Below are positions 1 to 10,096 of a stretch of DNA of 64,000 bases, piece by piece. The translations under genes and the position numbers were made by a program. The notes under the pieces are model-generated. The model was not told where the DNA came from. It was given only the letters and a program-made list of their open reading frames with translations, and made no database searches. The stretch is from JACRCT01 sp049841135 (GTDB lineage: Bacteria > Myxococcota > Myxococcia > Myxococcales > UBA5297), in NCBI GenBank assembly GCA_049841135.1, contig JASGHK010000004.1, positions 1,736,001 to 1,800,000 of the forward strand. The letters are read 5' to 3'. The first letter of the stretch is position 1. Every line of letters begins with the position of its first letter.

Positions 1-497
1 TTCTTGGGAAGGGGGAGCTCGGCGGTCAGGCTCTCCACCGAGTCCGGCTGGGTGTCGAGCGGGATGATGGAGGGGAAGACCAGCACCTTGCCCTTGGAGC
101 CCGAGCGCATGATGGCGATGGCTATCTCGCTGCGTCCGTCCTCGCTGAGCGCGCTGACGTCGAACCCCTGCGCCGCGCCGAACTTGACGCCCACCTCGAG
201 CCCGCGCGCCTCCAGCTCGCGGACGTAGAAGTCGCGGACGTCCTCCGGGGTCGCCTTGGCCTCGAAGTAGGACACCCGGACCGGCATGCCGTTGACGGCC
301 AGGCCGTCGCCGAGCGGGTACTCCATGCCCGGGTAGGCGGGCATCTCGCCCTGGACCCAGAAGGCCCTGGGGGCTTCCTGCGCCTTGGCCTGGGGCACGC
401 CGGAGCTGTTGGCGCCCATCTCGATGCCGCCGAAGACCAGGCCGACGCCTAGCAGCACTGCGGCGGCTTCGCGCACCCTCTGTAGTGGCATCCTCAT
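1..497 (-). CDS. exported protein of the Tad pilus locus, C-terminus beyond window
   Basis: The open frame runs off the left edge; 165 codons are visible with no stop. The ATG at 497 has a GGAGG ribosome site about 8 bases upstream. The N-terminus (MRMPLQRVREAAAVLLGVG) is a positively charged segment followed by a hydrophobic stretch to about residue 25, so a signal peptide or membrane anchor is likely. The rest is a soluble alpha/beta region; the stretch VSYFEAKATPEDVRDFYVRE resembles domains of exported myxobacterial proteins that pair a short amphipathic helix with a beta-sheet. It starts 19 bases after the TadE-like gene and shares its direction, so it is probably the last visible gene of the Tad operon. 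Function is not recognised; the pilus link comes only from context. Confidence 0.7.
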   Translation of the reverse strand, partial: MRMPLQRVREAAAVLLGVGLVFGGIEMGANSSGVPQAKAQEAPRAFWVQGEMPAYPGMEYPLGDGLAVNGMPVRVSYFEAKATPEDVRDFYVRELEARGLEVGVKFGAAQGFDVSALSEDGRSEIAIAIMRSGSKGKVLVFPSIIPLDTQPDSVESLTAELPLPK

Positions 498-516
498 CTT
501 CGCCTCCGCGCGGCTA

Positions 517-1599
517 CTAGTAGTTGCAGGTCTGGTCGCCGCCCGGCTCCTGCCTCTGCGGCTGCTTGCATCCCAGGAAGAACTCGCCGCGCTTCTGGTA
601 CGTCTTGTAGTAGGGGCTCTGCCCCTCCGAGGCGGTGTCCTTCCACACGTTCGAGTACTGCCGCCGCACCGTGCTCTTGTGGTCGATGGACCCGTGGTTC
701 TTGGGCCGGTAGATCTCGGAGCCGTAGTCCAGCGGTGCCCGGCCGTCGACCGTGCCGCCCGTCAGCGGGTAGCTGACGACGACCACCTCGGTGGGCAGGT
801 GGATGTTCAGGGCGCTGAAGATGGTCCCCAACACGCCCCCGCCGCCGATGGCGCTGGAGAGGTCGTCGCCGAAGCCGGCGAAGTACATGTTGTTGACCTG
901 GCGGCAGTAGTCGGTGGTGCACTCGTCCTGGTGCGTCTCGTCCACCTTCTCGCCGCTCTTGAGGTCCCACTGCTCGACGATGAGCGACTGCGGCACCTTG
1001 AGGTCCCACTCGTCCTTCAGCAGCATCTTGTCCATGTAGAACACCGGCATCGTCTTGCCCAGGTAGGTGTTCTTCACGTGCACCTGGATCTCGCCCTTCA
1101 CCTTGCCGTCGGTGTTGAACTTCATGTTCCGGAAGTACCAGTCGATGGCGTTGCCCACCGGGCCGGTGTCCACCCCGAAGTTGTTGCCGGCGTCCCAAAG
1201 CCCGGCGTCGACGCTGTCGAGCTTGGTCTGGTCGGCCTTGAAGGTGACCTCGAGCATCATCGGCTTCGGGCCGCTGCCGCTCAGATAGGTCGGGGTGGCG
1301 CTCTGCATGTCACCGCTGTAGCGGTCCGCGACCTCCTTGGTCATGATGTCGCGCACCTCGGTCCAGCGCTCCCCGTGCTTGCCGTTCTCCCACTTGGACA
1401 GGCCGATGGCGCTCATCTCCCAGACCATGTAGCGCGCCGCCTCCCGCGCCTTGATCTTGGTCCACGACAGCTCGAACAAGAACGTCGAGTAGAGCAGCGT
1501 GGGGACGAGCACCAGCGTGAGCAGCGCCATCTCGGTGGCGGCCGCCCCCGACTCCGCGCGCGCGCCCGACCGCCTCAGCTCTCGGAAGGTCCGGATCAT
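517..1599 (-). CDS. TadE-family pseudopilin-like membrane protein
   Basis: 360 residues. The N-terminus has the TadE/TadG signature: a short basic segment, then ESGAAATEMALLTLVLVP leading into one membrane helix (about residues 20-43) with the conserved Glu of pseudopilins. The rest is a large extracytoplasmic domain with several Cys near the C-terminus (one in FFLGCKQPQ, one in the final QTCNY). The start at 1599 (MIRTFREL) is preferred over an upstream in-frame GTG because it has a GAGGAG site and lies just after the stop of the preceding gene (1610). TadE-family proteins are minor pseudopilins of the Flp/Tad type IVb pilus. The gene is third of four consecutive pilus-type genes read leftward. 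Confidence 0.8.
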   Translation of the reverse strand: MIRTFRELRRSGARAESGAAATEMALLTLVLVPTLLYSTFLFELSWTKIKAREAARYMVWEMSAIGLSKWENGKHGERWTEVRDIMTKEVADRYSGDMQSATPTYLSGSGPKPMMLEVTFKADQTKLDSVDAGLWDAGNNFGVDTGPVGNAIDWYFRNMKFNTDGKVKGEIQVHVKNTYLGKTMPVFYMDKMLLKDEWDLKVPQSLIVEQWDLKSGEKVDETHQDECTTDYCRQVNNMYFAGFGDDLSSAIGGGGVLGTIFSALNIHLPTEVVVVSYPLTGGTVDGRAPLDYGSEIYRPKNHGSIDHKSTVRRQYSNVWKDTASEGQSPYYKTYQKRGEFFLGCKQPQRQEPGGDQTCNY

Positions 1600-1609
1600 C
1601 GTGCGCTCC

Positions 1610-3718
1610 TCAGTGCACCAACACTTCGTTGATGACACCGCCCAAGGGCCCCAGGCTCCCCAGCCCAATCTGCTGCGACAACTCCTGGAACGCGGGCCCG
1701 ACCGGCGCCAGGCGCGCCTTCCAGTAGGGGTTGAACAGGTTGGGCGGCTCAGCCCAGGCGTCGGGCCGGTGGTAGTAGCACTGGCTTCGGGCCCAGCCGT
1801 TGAGCCCTTCGATCAGGCCCTTGTCGCCGGGGTTGCCGCCCTCGAAGGTGTTGGACAGCTGCGCGGCGTCCCATCCCGAGCCCCTGCCCGCCCAGGACTC
1901 GGCCTTGATCTTCCGGTTCTCGCCGAAGCCCAGCGCGCCCTTGCCTCCGTTGATCTTGAACGCCGCCTCCTTCGACTCCTTGTTCACCAGGGCGAGGTAG
2001 CTCGTCTGGCCGAACGGGTAGTTCTCGTCGACCTGGAAGCTGACGTAGCGCGACATGCCGTAGAACTCGTGCTGCGACTCCTCCTCGCACTTGGTGGCCT
2101 TGGTGATGGCGTAGTCGGGGCAGATGCCGGTGGGGTACTTGTCGCGCCCGTCGTAGCGGCAGTGCATCTGCTTGCCCTTGCTGCCGCCCATGGCCGCCTG
2201 GATGCCGACCACCTTCGGGTCGAGGTTGCCGGCGATGACCGCCAGCGAGATGCCGCCGCCGACGTGCGAGGCGCTGGCGAGGACCGCGCCGCGGCTCATG
2301 AGCGAGGTGTTGGGAGCGCCGTGCCAGATGTTGTTGGCCTTGTTGCCGCTGCCGACCGCCTTCTGGTTGCCGAGCTTCGCGGCGTCCTTGTTGGCCTTGT
2401 CGCAGTCCTTCTCGGCCTTCTCCTGCGCCGTCTGCGCGTCGGCGCAGGTCGTGGCCGCCTTGGAGCACTTGGCCTGCTGGTTCTGGCAGGCCGAGCAGTT
2501 GGGCGGGTTGGGCGGACAGGCGGCGCAGGCCGGCTTGGCGGCGTCGCAGGCGGCCTGGTCGGCCTGGCAGGCCTGGGCCTTGGGCGCGGCCGCGTTCTGC
2601 GAGTTCTGGCACTTCTGACCCGAGGCCGCGGCGGTGCTGAAGACCGAGCTGTTGACCTTGGACGCCTTCTCCTCGGTGAAGTGCTGGTCTTCCATGGGCA
2701 TCACCAGACGCGAGGCGGTCTTGACGCCGTCGCCAGTGATGAAGCCGATGATCGAGCCGGCGATCTCGCCCAGGAGGTCGGTGGCGCTGTAGCCGCCGTT
2801 GGTCTCCCAGTGCACGTTCATGTTCTTGGTGCCGGTACGCGTGCTGTTGGTGATCTCGGCCATCAGGCGCTCGGCGCGCTGCTTCTTGTCGAGCTCCTGC
2901 GGGCTGGCCGGGTAGGTCATCTTGTCCTTGCCGATGTCCTCGGCCTCGGACTCGAAGATGTTGTTGTAGGCGTTGACGCCGTTGAGCAGGCCCATCGCCA
3001 CGAGGTAGCCCTTACCGAGGTTGCTCTTGTTCACCTCGCCGGCCGTCTCCTCCATGATCGCCGTCTGGAAGTTGCCGGCCACCGGGCCCACGCTGAGCAG
3101 CGCCGCCATCATCAGGCGCATCAGCTTCTGGGTGCCGTACATGATCCAGTGGTTGAACATGGAGATGCCCAACACCAGCTTGGCGATGACCGGGTCGATG
3201 GCGTCGATGGCCGAACCGATGCCGTCGGAGACCTTCCAGGCGATCTTCGCCCCCGCTTCCAGGGCCTGTTGGAGGATCTCCAGGCCTTCGGCGGCGATGC
3301 ACGCCGCCGCCATCACCGGGGGCAAGATGCAGGCGGCGCAACATGCTTGGGCGATGCGTTTGAGCGCGCACACCCCCACCGCCAGGTCCTGCATCATGTC
3401 GCCCAGCACGCCGGTCCAGGCCTGGACGCCGTCGAAGAGGGCCACCAGGCCCTGCAGCGCCATGGCCGCGACGTACTGGGTGGCCGTGGTGCGGTTGACC
3501 CAGCTGATGAAGTTGAGCGAGCGCGCGACGGCAGCGGCCGTGGAGAAGGCGGCGTTGTCGGCCGCGTCCTGCACCCGCATGCGCTCGTTGATGCCGTTGG
3601 CCAGCTGCACTGTGACGAAGACGGAGAGCGCCAGGACCAGCATCACCAGCGCGCCCAGGACCAGGGCTTGGCCCGCCTCGTCCTCTCGCATCGACCTGTT
3701 CAGTCTCGAGATGAGCAT
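1610..3718 (-). CDS. TadG-like Flp pilus-assembly protein with Cys-rich insert
   Basis: 702 residues. The N-terminus DEAGQALVLGALVMLVLALS is the TadG/Flp-assembly signature (Gly-Gln then a single membrane helix, about residues 17-40), followed by VQDAADNAAFSTAAAVARSL, typical of TadG-like proteins. A large extracellular region follows. Roughly residues 365-450 hold an unusual low-complexity segment rich in Cys, Ala, Gln and Lys with about 12 Cys, many three to eight residues apart. No von Willebrand domain was recognised. The ATG at 3718 has a GGAG site and begins 9 bases after the stop of the upstream TadE gene, so the genes are co-transcribed. Likely role: membrane-anchored minor component of the Tad secretion/pilus apparatus. 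Confidence 0.75.
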   Translation of the reverse strand: MLISRLNRSMREDEAGQALVLGALVMLVLALSVFVTVQLANGINERMRVQDAADNAAFSTAAAVARSLNFISWVNRTTATQYVAAMALQGLVALFDGVQAWTGVLGDMMQDLAVGVCALKRIAQACCAACILPPVMAAACIAAEGLEILQQALEAGAKIAWKVSDGIGSAIDAIDPVIAKLVLGISMFNHWIMYGTQKLMRLMMAALLSVGPVAGNFQTAIMEETAGEVNKSNLGKGYLVAMGLLNGVNAYNNIFESEAEDIGKDKMTYPASPQELDKKQRAERLMAEITNSTRTGTKNMNVHWETNGGYSATDLLGEIAGSIIGFITGDGVKTASRLVMPMEDQHFTEEKASKVNSSVFSTAAASGQKCQNSQNAAAPKAQACQADQAACDAAKPACAACPPNPPNCSACQNQQAKCSKAATTCADAQTAQEKAEKDCDKANKDAAKLGNQKAVGSGNKANNIWHGAPNTSLMSRGAVLASASHVGGGISLAVIAGNLDPKVVGIQAAMGGSKGKQMHCRYDGRDKYPTGICPDYAITKATKCEEESQHEFYGMSRYVSFQVDENYPFGQTSYLALVNKESKEAAFKINGGKGALGFGENRKIKAESWAGRGSGWDAAQLSNTFEGGNPGDKGLIEGLNGWARSQCYYHRPDAWAEPPNLFNPYWKARLAPVGPAFQELSQQIGLGSLGPLGGVINEVLVH

Positions 3719-3727
3719 GGAGGGCTC

Positions 3728-4546
3728 CTAGTTGCAGCTCTTCGGCTTGGCCGAGGCGAAGCGTTTGAAGAAGCTCGACTGCATGCGCATGGTGTAGGTC
3801 GTCACCAGCGGCATGTAGTACTTGCCCGAGACCTTCCCCAGCGCGATGAGACCCAGTAGCGTCGAGCGCTCGATGCCGCTGAACTTGCAGTTGGTCTTGG
3901 CCTTGGCCGCTTCGATTCCCATCCGCACGGTCATGCTGTCGGTGCCCGGCACGTACTTGATGTTCGGACGGAAGGGGTCGAAGCCGCCGAGCTTGACCCC
4001 GGCCAGCCCCGCCAGCCAGGTCTCGAAGAAGAACTTGTTGATGATGGGAAGACGCAGGTCATAGAAGTAGGTCAACCGGATGGTGAGCTGGCTCTTCTGG
4101 CGCGCAGCGAGCCCGTCGCCCACCATGTCGAAGTCGATCTCCTCCTTCCCGTTCTGGAAATCGTCGGTGGTCGGGTTGAGCGTCTCGACCTTGATCAGCT
4201 GCAGCTTGAGCGCGCCGCCCAGGGTGTTCGCGCCGCGGATGAAGAGATAGCGCTTGAGCAGGAGCTCGGGTTCGTCGACGCGGATCTTCTGGCCGTCGTC
4301 GACGAAAGGAAGGCTGGGGAGCGTCGGCAGCAGCGAGATGATGGCAGCTCGCTCCATCTTGGCCGGCTCGCCGTTCCAGACCACGCCCGCGCGTGCCGCA
4401 TTGAAGGCCGCGTACTCCAGCATCAGCCGGCTCTGCTGGATGAGCGTGAGCTGGATGATTCCCAGCATCATGAACACGCCCAGCGGGAAGACGATGGCGC
4501 TCTCCACCGCGGCCTGACCGTCCTGGTTCCAAGGCTTTCTTCTCAT
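3728..4546 (-). CDS. TadE-family pilus protein
   Basis: 272 residues. The N-terminus WNQDGQAAVESAIVFPLGVF is a canonical TadE motif: Gly-Gln-Ala-Ala-Val-Glu followed by a membrane helix to about residue 36, then LMLEYAAFNAARAGVV, the conserved TadE continuation. The remaining 220 residues are predicted extracytoplasmic. The start codon overlaps the stop of the preceding gene (4543-4545) as ATGA, which points to translational coupling. A minor pseudopilin role in the Flp/Tad pilus is inferred from the family. The ATPase, secretin and platform genes (tadA, rcpA, tadB/C) are not in the window. Confidence 0.82.
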   Translation of the reverse strand: MRRKPWNQDGQAAVESAIVFPLGVFMMLGIIQLTLIQQSRLMLEYAAFNAARAGVVWNGEPAKMERAAIISLLPTLPSLPFVDDGQKIRVDEPELLLKRYLFIRGANTLGGALKLQLIKVETLNPTTDDFQNGKEEIDFDMVGDGLAARQKSQLTIRLTYFYDLRLPIINKFFFETWLAGLAGVKLGGFDPFRPNIKYVPGTDSMTVRMGIEAAKAKTNCKFSGIERSTLLGLIALGKVSGKYYMPLVTTYTMRMQSSFFKRFASAKPKSCN

Positions 4547-4899
4547 GGCATCACCGGGTCACCTTGACGCTGATCTTCTTGGGCGGCACTTCCTTGGCTC
4601 TCGTCGGGCTCGTCGACCTGCAGGACGACGTCAGCCGCCCCCTCGCCGACACCCAAGAGCGTCAAGACCCCGTCCGCCAACGTGAATTTGAGGACTTTCG
4701 TCTGGTAGCAGCCCGCCATGTGGATGCCGGAGAGGCTCACTCGCTGGCCGACCGTCAGCTCGAGGGTCTTGGGAATGGCCTTGAGCATCTTGCCCTGCTT
4801 CATCTCCGGCTGCTGCCGTAGCGGTGGGCGGTACTTGCCTGCGGCCCAGGCGGGAGTCGCCCACAGAAGCGCTAGCAAGAGGTAGGTCCCACGACGCAT
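4543..4899 (-). CDS. exported small protein resembling the N-terminal domain of pilus secretins (CpaC/RcpA)
   Basis: 118 residues from the ATG at 4899, chosen because it has a GAAGGAGC site 5 bases upstream and begins a clean signal peptide (MRRGTYLLLALLWATPAWA). The mature part contains KTLELTVGQRVSLSGIHMAG and a later GVLTLLGVGEGAADVVLQVD, the beta-strand pattern of the pilus/secretin N-terminal domain (T2SS-T3SS_pil_N type), in which a short beta domain precedes secretin repeats. Here it stands alone without a secretin channel. It is the first gene of the leftward pilus operon and overlaps the next gene by 4 bases. The family assignment is by pattern and moderately certain. Confidence 0.6.
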   Translation of the reverse strand: MRRGTYLLLALLWATPAWAAGKYRPPLRQQPEMKQGKMLKAIPKTLELTVGQRVSLSGIHMAGCYQTKVLKFTLADGVLTLLGVGEGAADVVLQVDEPDESQGSAAQEDQRQGDPVMP

Positions 4900-4989
4900 G
4901 ACAGCTCCTTCCACCACACGAACCCACAGGCATTATCCGCGGGAGATTGCGGGCGAATCATCGGTCAAGTGGCCGCGCCGGTTGGCCTC

Positions 4990-5018
4990 TTCCTTCAAGG
5001 ACTTGCGGGGGCTAGACT
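4990..5018 (+). promoter_or_regulatory. candidate sigma-70-type promoter for the 5051 gene
   Basis: TTCCTT (4990-4995) and TAGACT (5013-5018) are separated by 17 bases, with the start codon 33 bases further on. The -35 match is weak. The site lies in the 151-base gap between the divergent pilus operon and the outer-membrane gene. Confidence 0.3.
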
Positions 5019-5050
5019 GCAGCGGTTTCGAGACCTCTGAGGGAGTTCGC

Positions 5051-6514
5051 ATGCGCCTCCTCGTCCTTGCCATGGTCCTCACCCTGGCCAGCCCAGCGCT
5101 GGCGGCGGAGGTCCGGGTCAAGTCCAAGCATGAGAAGGCCCAGCTCCAGGGGATGTCTCAGGACGCCTACAAGGTGGGCGCCGAGGAGACCCTGCGCGCC
5201 GGCGTCATCGGCCCTTCGACCGTAAAGGTCACGCTGCGGCGCGTCGGAGAGGGAAAGCTGCCGAGCATTCCGGTCAAGCTGATGCGGGATGGCCGCGAGG
5301 TGGGAAAGCTCGCGGTGGGCGGCAAGCTCGCCTTCGCCATCGCCGGCGACGCGGCCCTGGCAGGCCCGCCGGTGGTCAAGACGCTCGACATCCCCGCCGG
5401 CCCCCACACCCTCTTCGTCGAAGTGGGCGCCGGAAAGGGCTTGGTCATGGTGAGCTTCGACGAGGCCCAGGGCACGCCGGTGGTGGCCAAGGCCGAAGAA
5501 GCCAAGCCCGAGCCCAAGGTCGCTGTGGCCAAGGCTCCCGCCGGCAAGCTCGAGGACACGGAGCCGAAGAAGGGCGATGCGGTCAAGGCTGAAGCGAAAG
5601 CCGAGCCCAAGAAGAAAGGCGAGCCGGCCAAGGCTGAAGCGAAGGTCGATCCCAAGAAGAAGGGCGAGCCCGCCAAGGCCGAAGCCAACACTGGCCCGAC
5701 GAACACGGGTGAGCCTGCCAAGGCCGAAGAGAAGGCCGGGCCCAAAGCCGAAGAGACCAAGCTCGCCCAGGCCGAGGAATCCAAACCGGCCCCGAGCAAG
5801 CTGGAGGACTCCGAGCCCGAGCCTGCCAAGCCGGCCCCAAGCAAGCTCGAAGACTCCGAGCCTGTGCCGACACCGAAGGCCGAGGTTGCCAAGGCCGGCA
5901 AGCTCGAAGAAACGGAGCCGGAGGTCGTCGCCACCGACGCCCAGCCGTCCGACGTCCCGGCTGGGCCGCGACGCCTGCACGTCTTCCTGGGCCCACGGCT
6001 GGGCGGCGCCGCGCAGGTTCAATTGGGCGCCATCGGTCCCGCGGTCGGGCTCTCCTTCCGCTGGGCGGTCCTCGGCGGCTCGACCCGGAACGGGACCAAG
6101 GGGCTCTTGGTGGGGCTCTCCGCCGACATGCTGCGCTACTCCGTTGCCTTGCAGCTGCCGGCCTCCAGCCCGCTGGGCGAGTCGAGCCCCGTCGTCACCG
6201 CGATCAGCGTCCCCATCCTGCTCGAGGCCTCGTACAGCTTCGGTAACCCCGACCAGGCCCAGCTGACGCCTTATGCAGGCATCGCGGTCGGCTTGTCGGC
6301 GGGGAACGTCAAGCTGGAGACCCCGGTCGAGGAGAGCCAGGGCTTCGTGGGCTTTGCGGCCGGCGCCCACATCGGCCTGGAAATTCCCATCGGCGACAAC
6401 CGGCTCGGGGTCGAAGCGCGCTACCTCTGGTCTCAGCTCGGTGGCGAAGGCGCAGTCAAGGATCTGGACGTCGGCGGAGTGATGCTCCAGGCCTCCTGGC
6501 GCTTCGGCATCTAG
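5051..6514 (+). CDS. exported protein with Lys/Ala/Glu/Pro repeat linker and C-terminal beta-barrel-like domain
   Basis: 487 residues from the ATG at 5051, which has GAGGGAG upstream and starts a signal peptide (MRLLVLAMVLTLASPALAA). Three parts are visible. Residues about 20-145 form a globular exported domain. Residues about 150-305 form a low-complexity segment built from repeats such as KKKGEPAKAEAK and SKLEDSEP. Residues about 310-487 alternate hydrophobic and polar residues with many Gly and aromatics, ending in LQASWRFGI, the terminal-aromatic pattern of outer-membrane beta-barrels. The architecture suggests a periplasm-spanning, possibly peptidoglycan-contacting linker joined to an outer-membrane barrel. 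No specific family was recognised. It is transcribed divergently from the pilus operon. Confidence 0.7.
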   Translation: MRLLVLAMVLTLASPALAAEVRVKSKHEKAQLQGMSQDAYKVGAEETLRAGVIGPSTVKVTLRRVGEGKLPSIPVKLMRDGREVGKLAVGGKLAFAIAGDAALAGPPVVKTLDIPAGPHTLFVEVGAGKGLVMVSFDEAQGTPVVAKAEEAKPEPKVAVAKAPAGKLEDTEPKKGDAVKAEAKAEPKKKGEPAKAEAKVDPKKKGEPAKAEANTGPTNTGEPAKAEEKAGPKAEETKLAQAEESKPAPSKLEDSEPEPAKPAPSKLEDSEPVPTPKAEVAKAGKLEETEPEVVATDAQPSDVPAGPRRLHVFLGPRLGGAAQVQLGAIGPAVGLSFRWAVLGGSTRNGTKGLLVGLSADMLRYSVALQLPASSPLGESSPVVTAISVPILLEASYSFGNPDQAQLTPYAGIAVGLSAGNVKLETPVEESQGFVGFAAGAHIGLEIPIGDNRLGVEARYLWSQLGGEGAVKDLDVGGVMLQASWRFGI

Positions 6515-6593
6515 CATCTAGTTTGGGCAACAACCCGCCCGGCCCGACCCTCGCGGCCGGACAGGCCAATCGCCAACGGGCCAGACCGACTCC

Positions 6594-8532
6594 ATGAAAC
6601 GCATCGTCATCGGCACCGCGGGCCACGTGGACCACGGGAAGACGGCCCTGGTCAAAGCCCTGACCGGGGTGGACACCGACCGGCTCAAGGAGGAGAAGCG
6701 CCGCGGCATCACCCTGGAGCTGGGCTTCGCCCACCTCGATCTGGGAAGCGGCACCGTCGCCGGAATCGTCGACGTCCCGGGCCACGAGAAGTTCGTGAAG
6801 GCCATGGCGGCCGGCGCTTCGGGCATCGACCTCGTCATGCTGGTGATCGCCGCGGATGAGGGCGTGATGCCCCAGACCCGCGAGCACCTGGACATCTGCC
6901 GGCTGCTCGGCGTGCCGCGAGGGCTGGTCGTCCTGAACAAGGCGGACCTGGCGCCAGAGCTGGGCGAGGAGTGGCTCTCGCTGCTGGAGGCCGACGTCGC
7001 CGAGGCCTGCCAGGGGACCTTCCTCGAGGGCGCGCCGATGGTCCGCGTCAGCGCGCGCACCGGGGCCGGCATCGACGACCTCAAGAAGGCGCTCGCCGAG
7101 CTTCTCGAAGGAGGCGCCCGAGCGCCCTGCCGACGGCCCGACCTACCTGCCCATCGACCGCGCGTTCAGCCTCAAGGGCTTCGGCACGGTCGTCACCGGC
7201 ACGCTGCTCTCCGGCTCCATCGCTCCCGAGGACTCGCTCGACCTGCTCCCTACGGGTGGCCAGGCGCTGCGCGTGCGCTCGGTGCAGGTCCACGGCGCCG
7301 AGGTTCCGCAGGCTCTCGCGGGTCAGCGAACGGCGATCAACCTCCCACAGGTCGAGAGCAAGGACATCGAGCGTGGCGTCGTCGCGGTCCGCGCCGGCCA
7401 GCTGCGGACGACCTCGATGCTCGACGTCGAGCTCGACCTCCTCGCCGCCGCGCCCAAGGCGCTCCCCGCTCGCTCCAAGTTCCTCCTCCACTTGGGAACG
7501 GCTCAGGTCCCGGCCGTCGTCGCGGTCCTCGCCAAGGACGACCTGCCTCCCGGCGGCCGTGCCTTCGCCCAGCTGCGCCTGGCGCGCCCGGTGGTCGCCC
7601 TGCCCGGGCAGCGATTCATCTTGCGCGGCTTCACCGTGCTGCCCGGCCGAGGCCAGACCGTGGCCGGCGGACGCGTGCTCGACGTCCACCCGCGGCGCCG
7701 CCGGCGCGCCCGCCCCGATTCGGTCGCCGGCCTCGAATCGCTGGCCGGTGCGGATCCCGCCGCGCGCGTCGCCTTCCTGGTCGAGGCTTCGGGGTTCGCG
7801 GGGCTGTCGGCGGCCGAGCTCTTCGCCCGCACCGGCCTGCCGGAGAAGCAGCTCGCCCGCACTCTCGAGGTGATGAGCACCCGCGGGGCGATCGTCCTGT
7901 TCGACAAGGAGCGGCGCGCCTACGCCTCGCCTCCCGTCCTCGAGCGGCTGGCCGAGAAGGCGACGACGGTCGTCCAGGCCCACCGCAAAGCGGAGCCGCT
8001 CTCTCCGGGGTTGCCGCGCGAGGAGCTGCGAAACCGGCTCTCGCCCACGCTCGATCCCCGCCTCTTCGGCCGGCTGCTCGCGACATTGGCGGACAAGGGC
8101 GTGCTCGTCACCGAAGGCGACCTGGTCCGGGAGAAGGCCGCGCCCCAGGCGATGGCGGTGGACGATGCCGCGCTCCACGACCGGATCGCCAAGGTCCTCG
8201 CCGACGCGAAGCTGACGCCGCCCTACCTCGACGAGCTTCCGGCGCTCTGTGGCGCCTCGGCGGCCAAGGTCGCGGCGATCGTCAAGGTGCTGGAGAAGGA
8301 AGGCTGCGCGGTCCGCGTCAGCTCCGAGATGGCCTTCGATGCCGCCGCCGTCGGGCAACTGCAGGAGCGGCTGGTCGCGTTCCTGAAGGAGCGCAAGAAG
8401 ATCACGACGCAGGAGTTCAAGGAGATGGTGGGCGCCACGCGCAAATACACGATCCCGCTTTCGGAGTACTTCGACCGGGTCCGGGTCACCCTCCGGGTGG
8501 GCGAGGCCCGGCACCTGCGCGGGGCGGGCTGA
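6594..8532 (+). CDS. selB: selenocysteine-specific elongation factor SelB, frame broken near 7110
   Basis: SelB is the GTPase that delivers selenocysteinyl-tRNA to the ribosome at UGA codons followed by a SECIS hairpin. The N-terminus shows the G1 motif GTAGHVDHGKTALVKAL, the switch segment RRGITLELGFAHL, DVPGHEKFVKAMAAGASGID (G3) and LNKADL (G4). Domain II follows with LPIDRAFSLKGFGTVVTGTL, and the C-terminal third holds winged-helix repeats, ending in the SelB-type segment KKITTQEFKEMVGATRKYTI. An extra G at about 7109-7111 shifts the frame; removing it joins the halves into about 645 residues, normal for SelB. No selA, selD or tRNA-Sec lies in the window. The break is more likely a sequence error than decay because both sides are fully conserved. 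Confidence 0.9.
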
Positions 8533-8674
8533 CGAGGCCTGGTCCGCCGGCTCGAATTGGCAAACCGTTGGCGACGGCGAGGCTCCAGTCCGCTAGACTG
8601 TCGCGACCAGGGTGGGGACACGGACGGACGGTGAAGGGATGCCCCTGGGATTCGTCTGGGGGAAGGTGAGAGGC

Positions 8675-10087
<1,413 letters not shown>

Positions 10088-10096
10088 GGCCGGCCT

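Noticed and set aside
8538..8600. A tRNA-like stretch after selB (CCGGCTCGAATTGGC)
   Set aside because: Resembles a T-loop, but no acceptor stem, D-arm or anticodon arm can be paired around it; tRNA-Sec was specifically looked for.
8587..8600. CTAGACT as a -10 box before the NtrC-type gene
   Set aside because: The TAGACT-like element lacks a -35 at acceptable spacing (the nearest TTGGCG is 20 bases away).
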